DNA of 64,000 nucleotides from Actinoplanes sp. DH11 (GTDB lineage Bacteria > Actinomycetota > Actinomycetes > Mycobacteriales > Micromonosporaceae), in assembly GCF_020873875.1 (NCBI RefSeq), contig NZ_JAHWGU010000005.1, positions 1 through 64,000 on the forward strand, written 5' to 3'. The translations under genes were made by a program, and so were the position numbers. Shown here one piece after another: positions 1 to 8,459 of the stretch. Numbering within the stretch: the first letter of the stretch is position 1; every line of letters starts with the position of its first letter. Under the pieces are notes generated by a model, which was not told where the DNA came from, searched no databases, and was given only the letters and a program-made list of their open reading frames with translations.

Positions 1-15
1 GGGCGGTGGGGGTAG

Positions 16-50
16 GCCGCGTGCGGAGCTGGGGGGCTGTCGCACGCGGC
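16..50 (-). terminator. Hairpin terminator downstream of the 80-838 gene
   Basis: A perfect 10-bp inverted repeat (16-25 with 41-50, GC-rich, 15-nt loop) lies 30 nt beyond the stop of the minus-strand gene ending at 80. There is no clear U-tract, which is common for actinomycete terminators. It probably ends the two-gene VWA operon. Confidence 0.55.
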
Positions 51-79
51 GCTTTGGGGTGGTTTGTGTGGGGTGGGGG

Positions 80-838
80 TTAGGGGCGGCGGCGGCGGGT
101 CCAGGAGAAGCCGATCAGGCCTGCTGTGGCGGCCAGGATGCCGCCGGTGATCGTCCAGAGCCAGCGGGAGGAGAAGTCCGGCAGCCAGTTGGCGGAGAAG
201 GTGGCGGGCTCGGTTGAGGGGGAGGGCACCGGGTTCGCCGTCAGGATCTCGCCCGGGCGGTTGTTCGGGACCAGGGCCGCCTTCAGTTCGCCCTGGTCGG
301 CGCCGGTGTCGCCGGTCGGCGCGGTGAGGGTGAGGTCGACCTGGATCGGCAGGCCCAGGTCTGCTTCCGGGAGGTCGGTGCTGGCGAGCCGCACGTAGTA
401 GGTCCCGGGCAGCGGGTCGCCGTCCCACGGTTCGGCCCAGGAGCGGACCTGCCGGATCCGGCAGCCCAGCGTCAGCGTCGTCTCGGTGGCCGACGCGACC
501 GGGCTCTGTTCGCCGTCCACGCAGGCCTGGCGGCGGCGCAGACCGTCGAACACCTCGATCGTCCAGGACTGGCCGCCGCTGCGGTCGGCGGCGGCGGGCA
601 GCGCCACGGTGGCGGCGACGGTGGGGTTCTGGCCGGCTTCGGCGCTGAACGACCAGTACAGGTAGTCGCCGGTGACGGCTTTGACCCGGGCCGGCTGGTC
701 CGGTGCGATGGCGGCCGCGGTGAGGAACGACGTGCCGGCGCTGCTGACGCCCGGCGCCGGGGACGGTGCCGCGGCGAGGGACAGGGTGGCGGCGCCGAGG
801 GCGCCTGCGGTCGCGGCGAGATGCCGTACGCGATGCAT
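80..838 (-). CDS. Secreted, C-terminally membrane-anchored hypothetical protein
   Basis: About 252 aa with no family I can name. The start is taken at 838 because its ATG overlaps the stop of the upstream VWA gene (TGATG), which indicates translational coupling. The N-terminus is an Ala/Leu-rich signal peptide ending near residues 25-30. The body is an all-beta-looking extracellular domain with two Cys (about 105 and 125) that could form a disulfide. A Pro/Ser/Thr stretch precedes one C-terminal membrane helix (WLWTITGGILAATAGLIGF) followed by an Arg-rich stop-transfer tail. The motif GDYLYWSFSAEAGQ resembles the segment HRYYRVAVAPGQ in the VWA protein, so the two may share a jelly-roll-like ectodomain. 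Inferred role: surface partner of the VWA protein. Confidence 0.75.
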   Translation of the reverse strand: MHRVRHLAATAGALGAATLSLAAAPSPAPGVSSAGTSFLTAAAIAPDQPARVKAVTGDYLYWSFSAEAGQNPTVAATVALPAAADRSGGQSWTIEVFDGLRRRQACVDGEQSPVASATETTLTLGCRIRQVRSWAEPWDGDPLPGTYYVRLASTDLPEADLGLPIQVDLTLTAPTGDTGADQGELKAALVPNNRPGEILTANPVPSPSTEPATFSANWLPDFSSRWLWTITGGILAATAGLIGFSWTRRRRP

Positions 839-2127
839 CAGTTCTCCCTCCAGGTGGCGACCCACCAGCGGGTCAGCCAGCCGGCGAGTACACCGGCGAC
901 GAGGCCCGCGACGGCGAGCACGAGAAGCAGCAACCAGCCGCGGCCCAGGCCGGGTGCGTCCGGGGTGTCGGAGGCCTCGACCAGGTCCACGCTGAGTTCG
1001 AGCGGCATGCCGGGGGCGCCGGCAGCGGTCCTCGAGGCGAACGAGTTGCTGACGATCAGGCAGACCTCGGGTTCCGGGACGACTGCCGCGTCCTCGGCGT
1101 CCTCGGCGTCCTCGTCCTCGTCGGAGGGTTCGGCGCGGGACCAGCGCAGACCGGTGGAGAGCACGTCGGCGCGCCCGCTGCCGGCGTCGACGCCGCGCAC
1201 CAGTTCACGTCCGCCCGCGGTGGCCGCCTTCAGCAGCACCCCGTAGTCCCGGTTCAGTTCCCGGTCCAGCGCGATGCTCACCGACGCGCGGAGTTCCTGG
1301 CCGGGCGCGACGGCGACCCGGTAGTACCGGTGCTCGGAGATCAGCTCCCGGTCGGTGTAGACCCCGGCGGCGAGCAGCGGCGCTTTCGTGCAGTCCTCGG
1401 CGCCTTCGACGGCGGCCGGCTGCACCGGCGGCGGCAGGGCGGCCCGGTCGACGAGTTGCTGGATCCGGTCGGTCAGTTCCTCGCCGTTCTGCGCGGCGGC
1501 GTACGTGCCACCGGTCGCCGTGGAGATGCAGACCAGCTGTTTGCGGGTCTTCTCGTCCGGGGTGAGGCCGAGGGTGTCCACGACGAGGCTGGTGCCCTGC
1601 GCGGCGAGTTCCCGGGCGACGGTGCAGGGGTCCGGCGGCGTACACGTGTCCTCGCCGTCGGTGATCAGGACGATCCGCCGTGCCGAGCCGGTGTCGCCGA
1701 GGTCCTCGGCCGCCTTCCGCAGTGCCAGCCCGATCGGCGTGAACCCGGTAGGTTTCAGCGTGGCGATCGCGTTCTTGGCCGCGACCCGGTTGACCGGGCC
1801 GACCTCGACGATCTGCTGGGTGTCCTTGCAACCCACTTTCTTGTTGTCGCCGCCGTACGTCGCTCCCAGCACCCGGATGCCCAGCTGGGTGGTCTCCGGG
1901 AGTGCGTCGACGACGTCGTTGAAGGCCTGTTTCGCCACCGAGATCCGGGTGGCCCCGTCGATGTCGTCGGCCCGCATGGATCCGCTGACGTCGAGCACGA
2001 GCTCCACGCGCGGTGGTTCGACCTGGGTCTCAGGCACCTCGTCGGCGCCGGCCGGGGCCGCGCCGAGCAGCGCGGATGCGGCGATCAATCCTATTGCTGC
2101 CACTATGGACAGTTTCTTGTGGACCAC
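838..2127 (-). CDS. Secreted VWA-domain protein with C-terminal membrane anchor
   Basis: 429 aa, GTG start. A signal peptide (residues 1-28, ending near AGADE) is followed by a von Willebrand factor A domain (about 38-225) with the MIDAS motif DVSGSMRADD and a later acidic TDGEDT segment, so metal-dependent ligand binding is likely. A second beta-rich ectodomain (about 245-385) follows, then one C-terminal membrane helix (GWLLLLVLAVAGLVAGVLAG) and a short basic tail. The protein should be held in the membrane facing outward. It forms an overlapping two-gene operon with the gene ending at 80. A TATGAT box lies 8 nt before the GTG, so the transcript may have little or no leader. The ligand is unknown; the family call is firm. 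Confidence 0.9.
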   Translation of the reverse strand: MVHKKLSIVAAIGLIAASALLGAAPAGADEVPETQVEPPRVELVLDVSGSMRADDIDGATRISVAKQAFNDVVDALPETTQLGIRVLGATYGGDNKKVGCKDTQQIVEVGPVNRVAAKNAIATLKPTGFTPIGLALRKAAEDLGDTGSARRIVLITDGEDTCTPPDPCTVARELAAQGTSLVVDTLGLTPDEKTRKQLVCISTATGGTYAAAQNGEELTDRIQQLVDRAALPPPVQPAAVEGAEDCTKAPLLAAGVYTDRELISEHRYYRVAVAPGQELRASVSIALDRELNRDYGVLLKAATAGGRELVRGVDAGSGRADVLSTGLRWSRAEPSDEDEDAEDAEDAAVVPEPEVCLIVSNSFASRTAAGAPGMPLELSVDLVEASDTPDAPGLGRGWLLLLVLAVAGLVAGVLAGWLTRWWVATWREN

Positions 2128-2166
2128 GCGGCAAGATCATAAACACCACCCTTCACCGTACGGGTA

Positions 2167-2194
2167 CCGCCTCCCCGCCCGCGCGAGGAGGCGG
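2167..2194 (-). terminator. Hairpin terminator after the acyl-CoA dehydrogenase
   Basis: An 8-bp GC stem (2167-2174 with 2187-2194, 12-nt loop) starts 21 nt beyond the stop of the minus-strand gene at 2215. An alternative pairing with the CCCCGC/GCGGGG segments overlaps it. It would separate the acyl-CoA dehydrogenase from the VWA operon. Confidence 0.5.
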
Positions 2195-2214
2195 CGTGCG
2201 GGGAGGGGCGCCGG

Positions 2215-3375
2215 TCAGCGGAAGGCGGAGAGCCCGGTCAGCGTCTGGCCGATGACCAGGGTGTGTATTTCGGAGGTGCCCTCGTAGGTCAGCACCGACT
2301 CCAGGTTGTTGGCGTGCCGCAACGGGGAGTACTCCAGCGTGATCCCGCTGCCGCCGAGGATCGTGCGGCACTCCCGGGCGATCGCCAGCGCGGTCCGGAC
2401 GTTGTTGAGCTTGCCCATGCTCACCTGGTGCGGCTTGATCGCGCCGGCGTCCTTGAGCCGGCCCAGGTGCAGGGCCAGCAGCAGGGCGGTGTTCAGGTCG
2501 ACCGCCATGTTCGCCAGTTTTTCCTGGGTGAGCTGGAAAGCGCCGATCGGCTTGCCGAACTGGATCCGGGTGGTGGCGTAGTCGAGCGCGGCCCGCAGGC
2601 TGTCGCGGGCGGCGCCGGCCGAGCCGAAGATGATGCCGAACCGGGCCTCGTTGAGGCAGCCCAGCGGTGCGCCGAGGCCGCGGGCTTCGGGCAGGCGGGC
2701 GGAGTCCGGCAGACGGACGTCGTCGAAGGCCAGCTCACCGGTGATCGAGGCGCGCAGGGAGAGTTTCTGCTTGACGGTGCGGCTGGTGAACCCGGGGGTG
2801 CCGGCGGGGACCAGGAAGCCGCGGATGCCGTCCTCGGTCTGCGCCCACACGGTCGCGACGTCCGCGATGCTGCCGTTGGTGATCCACATCTTGCTGCCGT
2901 TGAGGATCCAGTCGTCGCCGTCGCGCACCGCCCGGGTGCGCATGCCGGCCGGGTCGCTGCCGAAGTCGGGTTCGGTGAGCCCGAAGCAGCCGATCGCCTC
3001 GCCGGTGGCCATCCGGGGCAGCCATTCCTCCTTCTGTTCCGCCGAGCCGTACCGGTGGATGGAGTACATGGCGAGGGAGCCCTGCACGGAGACGAAACTG
3101 CGCAGCCCGGAGTCGCCGGCTTCCAGTTCGAGGCAGGCCAGGCCGTACGCGACAGCGCTCGTCCCGGCACAGCCGTACCCGTCGAGATGCATGCCGAGCA
3201 GGCCCAGCTTGCCGAGTTCACCGGCGAGTTCGCGGGGGAAGGTGCCGGCCTCGAACCACTCGGCGACGTGCGGGCGGACCCGGTCGGCCACGAACCGGCG
3301 TACCGTCTCCTGGATCTGCCGTTCCTCGTCGCTGAGCAGACCGGAGATGTCGAGCAGATCAAGCTGGTCGGTCAT
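2215..3375 (-). CDS. gcdH: Acyl-CoA dehydrogenase, glutaryl-CoA dehydrogenase type
   Basis: 386 aa flavoprotein of the acyl-CoA dehydrogenase superfamily at the usual length. The N-terminal helical domain holds RSFVSVQGSLAMYSI, which matches the glutaryl-CoA dehydrogenase segment whose Arg contacts the substrate carboxylate. The middle domain has the FAD/substrate motif GCFGLTEPDFGSDP and WITNGS. The C-terminal motif YEGTSEIHTLVIGQ carries the expected catalytic Glu. The family oxidises and decarboxylates glutaryl-CoA to crotonyl-CoA in Lys/Trp breakdown. The ATG has a good Shine-Dalgarno (GGAGG, 5-nt spacing). It appears monocistronic, with no other lysine-degradation gene nearby. Glutaryl specificity rests on the Arg motif; another short-chain substrate is possible. 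Confidence 0.88.
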   Translation of the reverse strand: MTDQLDLLDISGLLSDEERQIQETVRRFVADRVRPHVAEWFEAGTFPRELAGELGKLGLLGMHLDGYGCAGTSAVAYGLACLELEAGDSGLRSFVSVQGSLAMYSIHRYGSAEQKEEWLPRMATGEAIGCFGLTEPDFGSDPAGMRTRAVRDGDDWILNGSKMWITNGSIADVATVWAQTEDGIRGFLVPAGTPGFTSRTVKQKLSLRASITGELAFDDVRLPDSARLPEARGLGAPLGCLNEARFGIIFGSAGAARDSLRAALDYATTRIQFGKPIGAFQLTQEKLANMAVDLNTALLLALHLGRLKDAGAIKPHQVSMGKLNNVRTALAIARECRTILGGSGITLEYSPLRHANNLESVLTYEGTSEIHTLVIGQTLTGLSAFR

Positions 3376-3448
3376 GGATCCTCCAGTGGACGCGGTTGCA
3401 GCGATTGTGCCCCGAACGCCGGATCAGCGTCCTCCCAGCCGGATGATC

Positions 3449-3454
3449 TAGCCT
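3449..3454 (+). promoter_or_regulatory. Extended -10 box (TAGCCT) of a probable leaderless transcript
   Basis: TAGCCT lies exactly 7 nt before the ATG of the polyprenyl synthase gene, and no Shine-Dalgarno is visible. That is the spacing expected when transcription starts at the A of ATG. No good -35 is seen. Confidence 0.45.
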
Positions 3455-3461
3455 CAAGATC

Positions 3462-4454
3462 ATGACGGTGGTGAACGACCTCATCGACCCGGTGGTACGT
3501 GACTCGATCGCCGGTTTTCTGCAGACCGTGGAGTCGGACCTGCGTACCTCGGTGGTCAGCACCGACCCGCTGGTCACTGAGGTCGCCGCCCATCTCGTCG
3601 AGGCCGGCGGCAAGCGGTTCCGCCCGCTGGTGGTGGCGCTGTGCGCCGAGTTCGGCGACGGTGACCGGGCCGCGGCCGTCTCCTCCGCGGTGGTCATGGA
3701 GCTGACCCACCTCGCCACCCTCTACCACGACGACGTGATGGACGAGGCGGCGATGCGCCGGGGTGCGGCGAGCGCCAACTCGCGCTGGACCAATTCGATT
3801 GCGGTCTACGTGGGTGACTGGCTGCTGGCCCGGGCGGCGGCGATCGCCGCCGGGTTGGGTGAGGAGGCGGTACGGCTGCAGGCCCGGACCTTGGCGCAGC
3901 TGGTCCGCGGGCAGCTCGCCGAGACCGTCGGCCCGCGTGGCGCCGACCCGATCCGGCACCACCTGCGCGTCATCGAGGACAAGACCGCGTCGCTGATCGC
4001 CACGTCGGCCCGGCTCGGCGGCATGGTCGCCGGGCTGCCGGGCGACCAGGTCTCGGCCCTGGAGGAGTTCGGCACCTCGATCGGCATCGCCTTCCAGCTC
4101 TCCGACGACCTGCTCGACATCGCCTCCGAGTCGGCGCAGTCGGGCAAGATGCCCGGCACCGACCTGCGGGAGGGCGTGCCGACGCTGCCGATGTTCTACG
4201 CGCTCGCGGCCGGCGACACCGGCCCGGACTCGCGGCGGCTCAAGGAGCTGCTCTCGGCCGGCCCGCTCACCGACGACGAACGGCATGCCGAGGCCCTGCA
4301 CCTGCTCCGCGAGTCGGCCGCGCTGAAGCAGGCCCGGGAGACCGTGCACCAGTACACCGAACAGGCCCGCCGGCACGCCGCGCGGTTGCCGGACGGCGCG
4401 CCGCGCCGGACGCTCGACGCCCTCTCCCACTACATCGCGGACCGGACGGGCTGA
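3462..4454 (+). CDS. Polyprenyl diphosphate synthase (long-chain trans-prenyltransferase)
   Basis: 330 aa. Shows both Asp-rich motifs of trans-prenyltransferases: HDDVMDE (Asp90, 91, 94) and QLSDDLLDI near residue 213, together with GGKRFRP (about 49-55) for isopentenyl diphosphate binding. The residue five before the first Asp motif is small (Ala85), which in this family usually allows long chains, so an octa- or nonaprenyl product for menaquinone is likely. It is cytoplasmic. The gene stands alone, divergent from the acyl-CoA dehydrogenase, with a leaderless-type promoter. Immediately after and including its stop codon, an 11-nt motif is repeated three more times. The exact chain length is an inference. 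Confidence 0.93.
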   Translation: MTVVNDLIDPVVRDSIAGFLQTVESDLRTSVVSTDPLVTEVAAHLVEAGGKRFRPLVVALCAEFGDGDRAAAVSSAVVMELTHLATLYHDDVMDEAAMRRGAASANSRWTNSIAVYVGDWLLARAAAIAAGLGEEAVRLQARTLAQLVRGQLAETVGPRGADPIRHHLRVIEDKTASLIATSARLGGMVAGLPGDQVSALEEFGTSIGIAFQLSDDLLDIASESAQSGKMPGTDLREGVPTLPMFYALAAGDTGPDSRRLKELLSAGPLTDDERHAEALHLLRESAALKQARETVHQYTEQARRHAARLPDGAPRRTLDALSHYIADRTG

Positions 4455-4512
4455 GCCGGGCCCGAGGACGGGCTGAGGCCGGCGGACGGCCCGAGGCTCG
4501 CGGACGGGCTGA
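4444..4512 (+). repeat. Stop-codon-centred degenerate repeat (GGACGGGCTGA)
   Basis: GGACGGGCTGA occurs at 4444-4454 (last codons and stop of the prenyl synthase), 4466-4476 and 4502-4512, with a degraded copy at 4484-4494. Spacing is 22, 18 and 18 nt. Each intact copy ends in TGA. The rest of the 190-bp gap up to 4645 shows no gene. Confidence 0.7.
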
Positions 4513-4644
4513 ACCGGACCCGGTGTGGCGCGCGTCGCTGAGAAAGGTCGGCGCGAGAGTCTTCTGTTCCCGGCCGTTCTGCCGATCAGTCCCTATGAGG
4601 GCAGTCATCTGCCCCGCGGGGGATCGGAGACGAACGGGGACGAG

Positions 4645-6357
4645 ATGCGCAGACCGGCCGCACGTCGGGGGGACGAGGGTGCCACCCTCATCGAGCTCGT
4701 CGTGGCGCTGGCCGTCGTGAGCGTCGCCATGGCCGGGCTGGGAGCCTTCTTCATCAACGGCACCCTCGTCGTCGCCAACCAGCGTGATCAGCGCCAAGCC
4801 GTGCAGGTCGCGGCGAGCGCCATCGAGCAGGTGCGTGCGCTCGAAGGCAGTTCGCTGCTCGCCGGTCGCGGGCCGGCGAAGTCGAAGGCCCAGTGGGACG
4901 CGGTGCGGCAGGGGCCGTTCGCGAAGAAGATGAAGCCCTACCTGGACAGCATGGCGCTCGAGGCGGATCCCGAGATCGTGCGCAAGGACCCCGGTTCCCT
5001 GCTGGGCGCCGAGGCGGCGATCTCGACGGAACCCCAGAAGGTCACGGTCGGCAGCGTCACGTTCGATCGCAACATCCTGGTCGGCCGGTGCGACGTCTAC
5101 TTCATGCGCAACGACGACTGCGTCAACCCCGGCGTCGGCACGCCGCCGTCCAACACCGCCGAGATCCTCAAGTACTTCCGGGTGGTCGTCCTGGTCAGCT
5201 GGCCGAACAAGGCCTGTACGGCGGGCCGGTGCAGTCACATCGCGTCCACCCTGATCTCCGAGGCGGCCGAGCCGACGTTCGGTTCCAAGGCCGCCTACCC
5301 GAAGCTGGTGACCACCGAGATGACCTTCTACGTGGGCCACCCGGTCACGCAGCGGATCGACGCCGACTACGGCCAGCTGCCGAACGTGTTCGGGGTCAGC
5401 CCGAGCTGGCCGGCGCCGCTGCCGTCCTGGCTCGCGATGACGCCCGGCGGTTACGTGACCGGGGCGCCGACCGCGCTGGTCCCGGACTCGAGCAACGTCG
5501 TCCGGGTCACCGACAAACGCGGGTGGTGGGCCGAGCAGAAGATCACGTGGAAGGTGGTGGCACCGCCGGCGGTGGTGATACCTGACAATGCGGGGAGCTA
5601 CCTGAACCAGCCGGTCAAGTACCAGGTGACGGCGACGGGTGGGGTCAAGAAGTACGTGTTCACGGCCGCTCAGCTGCCGGACGGACTGGAGATCGCCACC
5701 GACGGCACGATCACCGGCACGCTGCCCGCGCTGGGCACCTATCCGATCACCGTCACGGTCGAGGACGCCAACGGCATCCGGGACACCAAGACGTTCCAGC
5801 ACACCGTCTACGAGCCGCTGACGCTCACTGCTCCGGCGAACCAGAAGGTCGTGCTGGGTGCGGCGGCGTCCGGGACGGCGGTGGCCAAGGGCGGTGACGG
5901 GGCGTACGCGTACACCGCGACCGGTCTGCCGGCCGGTGTGACGATCGACGGGCGTACCGGAGTCGTGTCCGGCACGCCGCTGCTGGCCGGCACGTACACG
6001 CCGGTGATCAGTGTCAGCGACGGTGCCGGCGGTCCGGTCACGGCCGGCTACCAGCTGGTGGTGGAGGCGGCGACCACGCTGACGTTCACGTCGCCGAACG
6101 TGAGCACGCCGGACCAGCAGTCGGCGGTCGGCGACGCGGTGAACCTGCCGCTGACGACGAACGCCGATCTGCTGCTGCTGCGGAACGTCTCGTTCACCGT
6201 GACCGGCCTGCCTCCGGGTCTGAAGGTCAACAACGGCAAGGACGCGATCACTGGTACGCCCACCGAAGCCGGCGCCTACCTGGTGACCGCCACGGCGGAC
6301 AGCAAGCTCCCGCTGCCGCAGACCACCACGATCACCTTCGTCTGGACGGTCTCCTGA
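4645..6357 (+). CDS. Prepilin-like protein with putative Ig (He_PIG-type) repeats
   Basis: 570 aa. The start at 4645 places a class III prepilin signal at the very N-terminus: GATLIELVVALAVVS, with cleavage after Gly12 and the conserved Glu at mature position +5, followed by one membrane helix. An in-frame upstream ATG (4525) would bury this signal and is not chosen. A Cys-containing ectodomain (about 45-240) precedes three or four repeats of the putative-Ig type (about 245-570), recognisable by LPDGLEIATDGTITGT, LPAGVTIDGRTGVVSGTP and LPPGLKVNNGKDAITGTP. The gene overlaps the next by one base (TGATG). Resembles a GspI/PilV-like minor pilin with an adhesin-like extension; the adhesive role is inferred. 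Confidence 0.85.
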   Translation: MRRPAARRGDEGATLIELVVALAVVSVAMAGLGAFFINGTLVVANQRDQRQAVQVAASAIEQVRALEGSSLLAGRGPAKSKAQWDAVRQGPFAKKMKPYLDSMALEADPEIVRKDPGSLLGAEAAISTEPQKVTVGSVTFDRNILVGRCDVYFMRNDDCVNPGVGTPPSNTAEILKYFRVVVLVSWPNKACTAGRCSHIASTLISEAAEPTFGSKAAYPKLVTTEMTFYVGHPVTQRIDADYGQLPNVFGVSPSWPAPLPSWLAMTPGGYVTGAPTALVPDSSNVVRVTDKRGWWAEQKITWKVVAPPAVVIPDNAGSYLNQPVKYQVTATGGVKKYVFTAAQLPDGLEIATDGTITGTLPALGTYPITVTVEDANGIRDTKTFQHTVYEPLTLTAPANQKVVLGAAASGTAVAKGGDGAYAYTATGLPAGVTIDGRTGVVSGTPLLAGTYTPVISVSDGAGGPVTAGYQLVVEAATTLTFTSPNVSTPDQQSAVGDAVNLPLTTNADLLLLRNVSFTVTGLPPGLKVNNGKDAITGTPTEAGAYLVTATADSKLPLPQTTTITFVWTVS

Positions 6358-6974
6358 TGCGCCAGGCTCGCGTCCGCCCGGCCGACGACCGGGGGTACTC
6401 CCTGATCGAGGTCCTGGTCACCACGGCGATCATGTCGGTCGTGACGCTTGTCCTGGTGGGCGCCACGGTCGAGATCTACTCCGGCACGAAGCAGATCGAC
6501 AACACCGCCGAGGCTCGCGACCAGCTCGACAACACGTTCCGGCGCCTGGACCGGGAGTTGCGCTATGCGACCTGGGTCGCCGAGCCCGGACAGGTCGACG
6601 GGTCGTGGTACCTGGAGTACGCCATCCCGTCCGGGTGCCGGCAGCTCGTGCTGACCGGGCAGATTCTGACGCTTGCCGCCTGGGACCCGGCGGTCGCCAC
6701 GAGTGGGCCGGCGACCGCCATCGCCAACGGGGTCACGCTGATCGACAACCGCAAACCGTTCGTCCTCTACCCGATCGGGGCCCAGCCGTACGCCTCGGCC
6801 AGTCCGGGCACCGGCATGGGCGCCAACTACGAGCTCGACTTCCAGCAGGTCCGGCTGCTGTTCAACGTCAAGATCGGGACTGTCACGCTGCCGTTCGACT
6901 CCGTCTTCACCGCGCAGAACACCAGCCGGGACACCGCCACGACCAACAACTGCAGTGAGGCGAGGCCGACCTGA
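6357..6974 (+). CDS. Prepilin-like protein (GspJ/PilW-like minor pseudopilin)
   Basis: 205 aa. The N-terminus MRQARVRPADDRGYSLIEV has a prepilin peptidase site after Gly13 with Glu at +5, then a membrane/assembly helix (about 17-38). The remainder is a compact periplasm-facing type ectodomain with two Cys (about 91 and 200). Size and order (second of three) fit a GspJ-like subunit of a pseudopilus tip. It overlaps both neighbours by one base, so the three genes should be translated as one unit. No prepilin peptidase, assembly ATPase or platform protein lies in the window, so the assembly machinery must be encoded elsewhere. Confidence 0.85.
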   Translation: MRQARVRPADDRGYSLIEVLVTTAIMSVVTLVLVGATVEIYSGTKQIDNTAEARDQLDNTFRRLDRELRYATWVAEPGQVDGSWYLEYAIPSGCRQLVLTGQILTLAAWDPAVATSGPATAIANGVTLIDNRKPFVLYPIGAQPYASASPGTGMGANYELDFQQVRLLFNVKIGTVTLPFDSVFTAQNTSRDTATTNNCSEARPT

Positions 6975-8455
6975 TGAAACCGTTCTTCCGGCCGCCCGGC
7001 GACGACCGCGGGTCCCTGCCGATGGCGATGCTCATCATCACGATCGGGATGGCGCTGTCGGCCGCCCTGCTGCCGCTGATCATCCGGCAGGTCGACTACA
7101 CCCGCAGCTTCACCGATCGCAGTGGCTCGCTCAACGGCGCGCAGATCGGGCTGGACGTGGTGATGGCCCGGGTCCGTGCTGCCTCCGAGGTCACCGACAA
7201 GGACGTGCTCGGCCGGCTCGAGGACATGCCGACCTGCAACTTCAGCGGTGACGCCGGTGTCGACGGCACCGGCGAGAAGCTGCTCTACAACGTGACGGTC
7301 ACCTACCGGGACGCGGACGGCAAGGTGCTGGCCTGCGACCCGCTCACCGAGTTGCCCTACAGCGCCTCGGTGGTGTCGACGGGGACGAGCACCTCCGGCA
7401 ACAGCCGGACGGTGACCGCGACCTACACGTTCTGGAACGAGAACGACAACATCCCGGGCGGCGCGATAAAGGTCAGTTCGCCCGCCAACAAGTGGTGCAT
7501 GGACTCCCGGTCGGTGCCGCCGGCGGCGGGCGCGCCCCTTGTCATGCAGCTCTGCGACGGCCGCAGTTCGCAGCTGTTCGGCTACACCGAGCAGCTCTAC
7601 CTCAAGCTGATCAACTCTGAGGCGCCGTCGAACGACAGCCGGGGCATGTGCCTGCACGCCGGCGACACCCACAAGACCAACTCGGCCGTGGTGTTCCAGA
7701 AGTGCCCGGATCCGACGGCCACCAAGCCGACGCCGGTCTACCAGTGGAGTCTCGACGGCAACAGCCGGTTCCACTCCACCAGCCCGGATGTGAAGGTCGA
7801 GAACTTCTGCGTCTACGTCACCACGCCGAACACCGCGGGCAGCCCGGTCGTCCTCAACACCTGCACCATCAGCGGGACGCAGAACGTCTGGCGCTCCGAC
7901 GCCTCGGTCGGCGCCGGGATGGCCGGCGAGCGGACCAATCAGCTCGTCAACTTCGCCCAGTTCAGCCGCTGTCTCGACGTGACGGACCAGCAGCCCGGTT
8001 CGTCGTACATGATCGCGTGGTTCTGCAAGCAGGCGCCGGACGCCAAGATCGACTGGAACCAGATCTGGGTGCATCCGTCCCCGGTGGCGCCGGCCACCTC
8101 CAAGACCGGCACCATCGAGGTCACCAAGAGCGGCGTCACGTACTGCCTGCGGTCGCCTCTCTCGGTCAGCGGCAAGCCGTACGTCACGACGACGTCGTGC
8201 GGCACCCGCACCGCGGCCGACATCCAGTGGACCGTCTTCCACGACACCGGTGTCTACGCCACCAGCTACCGCATCGTGGACAGCAAGGGGTTCTGCTTGC
8301 AGCCGACGGACCTGAACGCGCCGGTCAAGGATGTGCACGGCGACGGCACCAGCAAGGTGAAGGTGGCCGTGTGCAGCAAGTCCGAACTGCAGAAGTGGAA
8401 CGCCCCACCCAACATCAACAAGCTGACACCGATCAGCGGCGTCGAGGAGAAGTGA
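6974..8455 (+). CDS. GspK/PilX-like minor pilin with ricin-type lectin ectodomain
   Basis: 493 aa. The N-terminus carries DDRGSLPMAMLIITIGMA: a Gly13 cleavage site and hydrophobic helix, but Ala instead of Glu at mature +5. Lack of Glu+5 is the hallmark of GspK-type tip subunits. After a linker (about 150-165) come Cys-rich, ricin B-like repeats (about 170-480), with segments such as KWCMDSRSVPPAAGAPLVMQLC, GMCLHAG, NFCVYV, RCLDV and FCLQPTD that resemble the first strand and disulfide of beta-trefoil lectin modules. Last gene of the trio, converging on the anti-sigma-like gene with only 4 bp between. Sugar binding at the tip of a pilus-like fibre is an inference. Confidence 0.8.
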   Translation: MKPFFRPPGDDRGSLPMAMLIITIGMALSAALLPLIIRQVDYTRSFTDRSGSLNGAQIGLDVVMARVRAASEVTDKDVLGRLEDMPTCNFSGDAGVDGTGEKLLYNVTVTYRDADGKVLACDPLTELPYSASVVSTGTSTSGNSRTVTATYTFWNENDNIPGGAIKVSSPANKWCMDSRSVPPAAGAPLVMQLCDGRSSQLFGYTEQLYLKLINSEAPSNDSRGMCLHAGDTHKTNSAVVFQKCPDPTATKPTPVYQWSLDGNSRFHSTSPDVKVENFCVYVTTPNTAGSPVVLNTCTISGTQNVWRSDASVGAGMAGERTNQLVNFAQFSRCLDVTDQQPGSSYMIAWFCKQAPDAKIDWNQIWVHPSPVAPATSKTGTIEVTKSGVTYCLRSPLSVSGKPYVTTTSCGTRTAADIQWTVFHDTGVYATSYRIVDSKGFCLQPTDLNAPVKDVHGDGTSKVKVAVCSKSELQKWNAPPNINKLTPISGVEEK

Positions 8456-8459
8456 GGGT

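Noticed and set aside
4455..4644. A second c-di-GMP riboswitch before the pilin-like genes
   Set aside because: The gap lacks the GGCAAACC and GCAAAGCC core segments; only the short repeats are seen.
4525..4644. N-terminal extension of the first pilin-like protein
   Set aside because: It would place 40 hydrophilic residues before the prepilin cleavage signal; the ATG at 4645 gives a normal leader of 12 residues.
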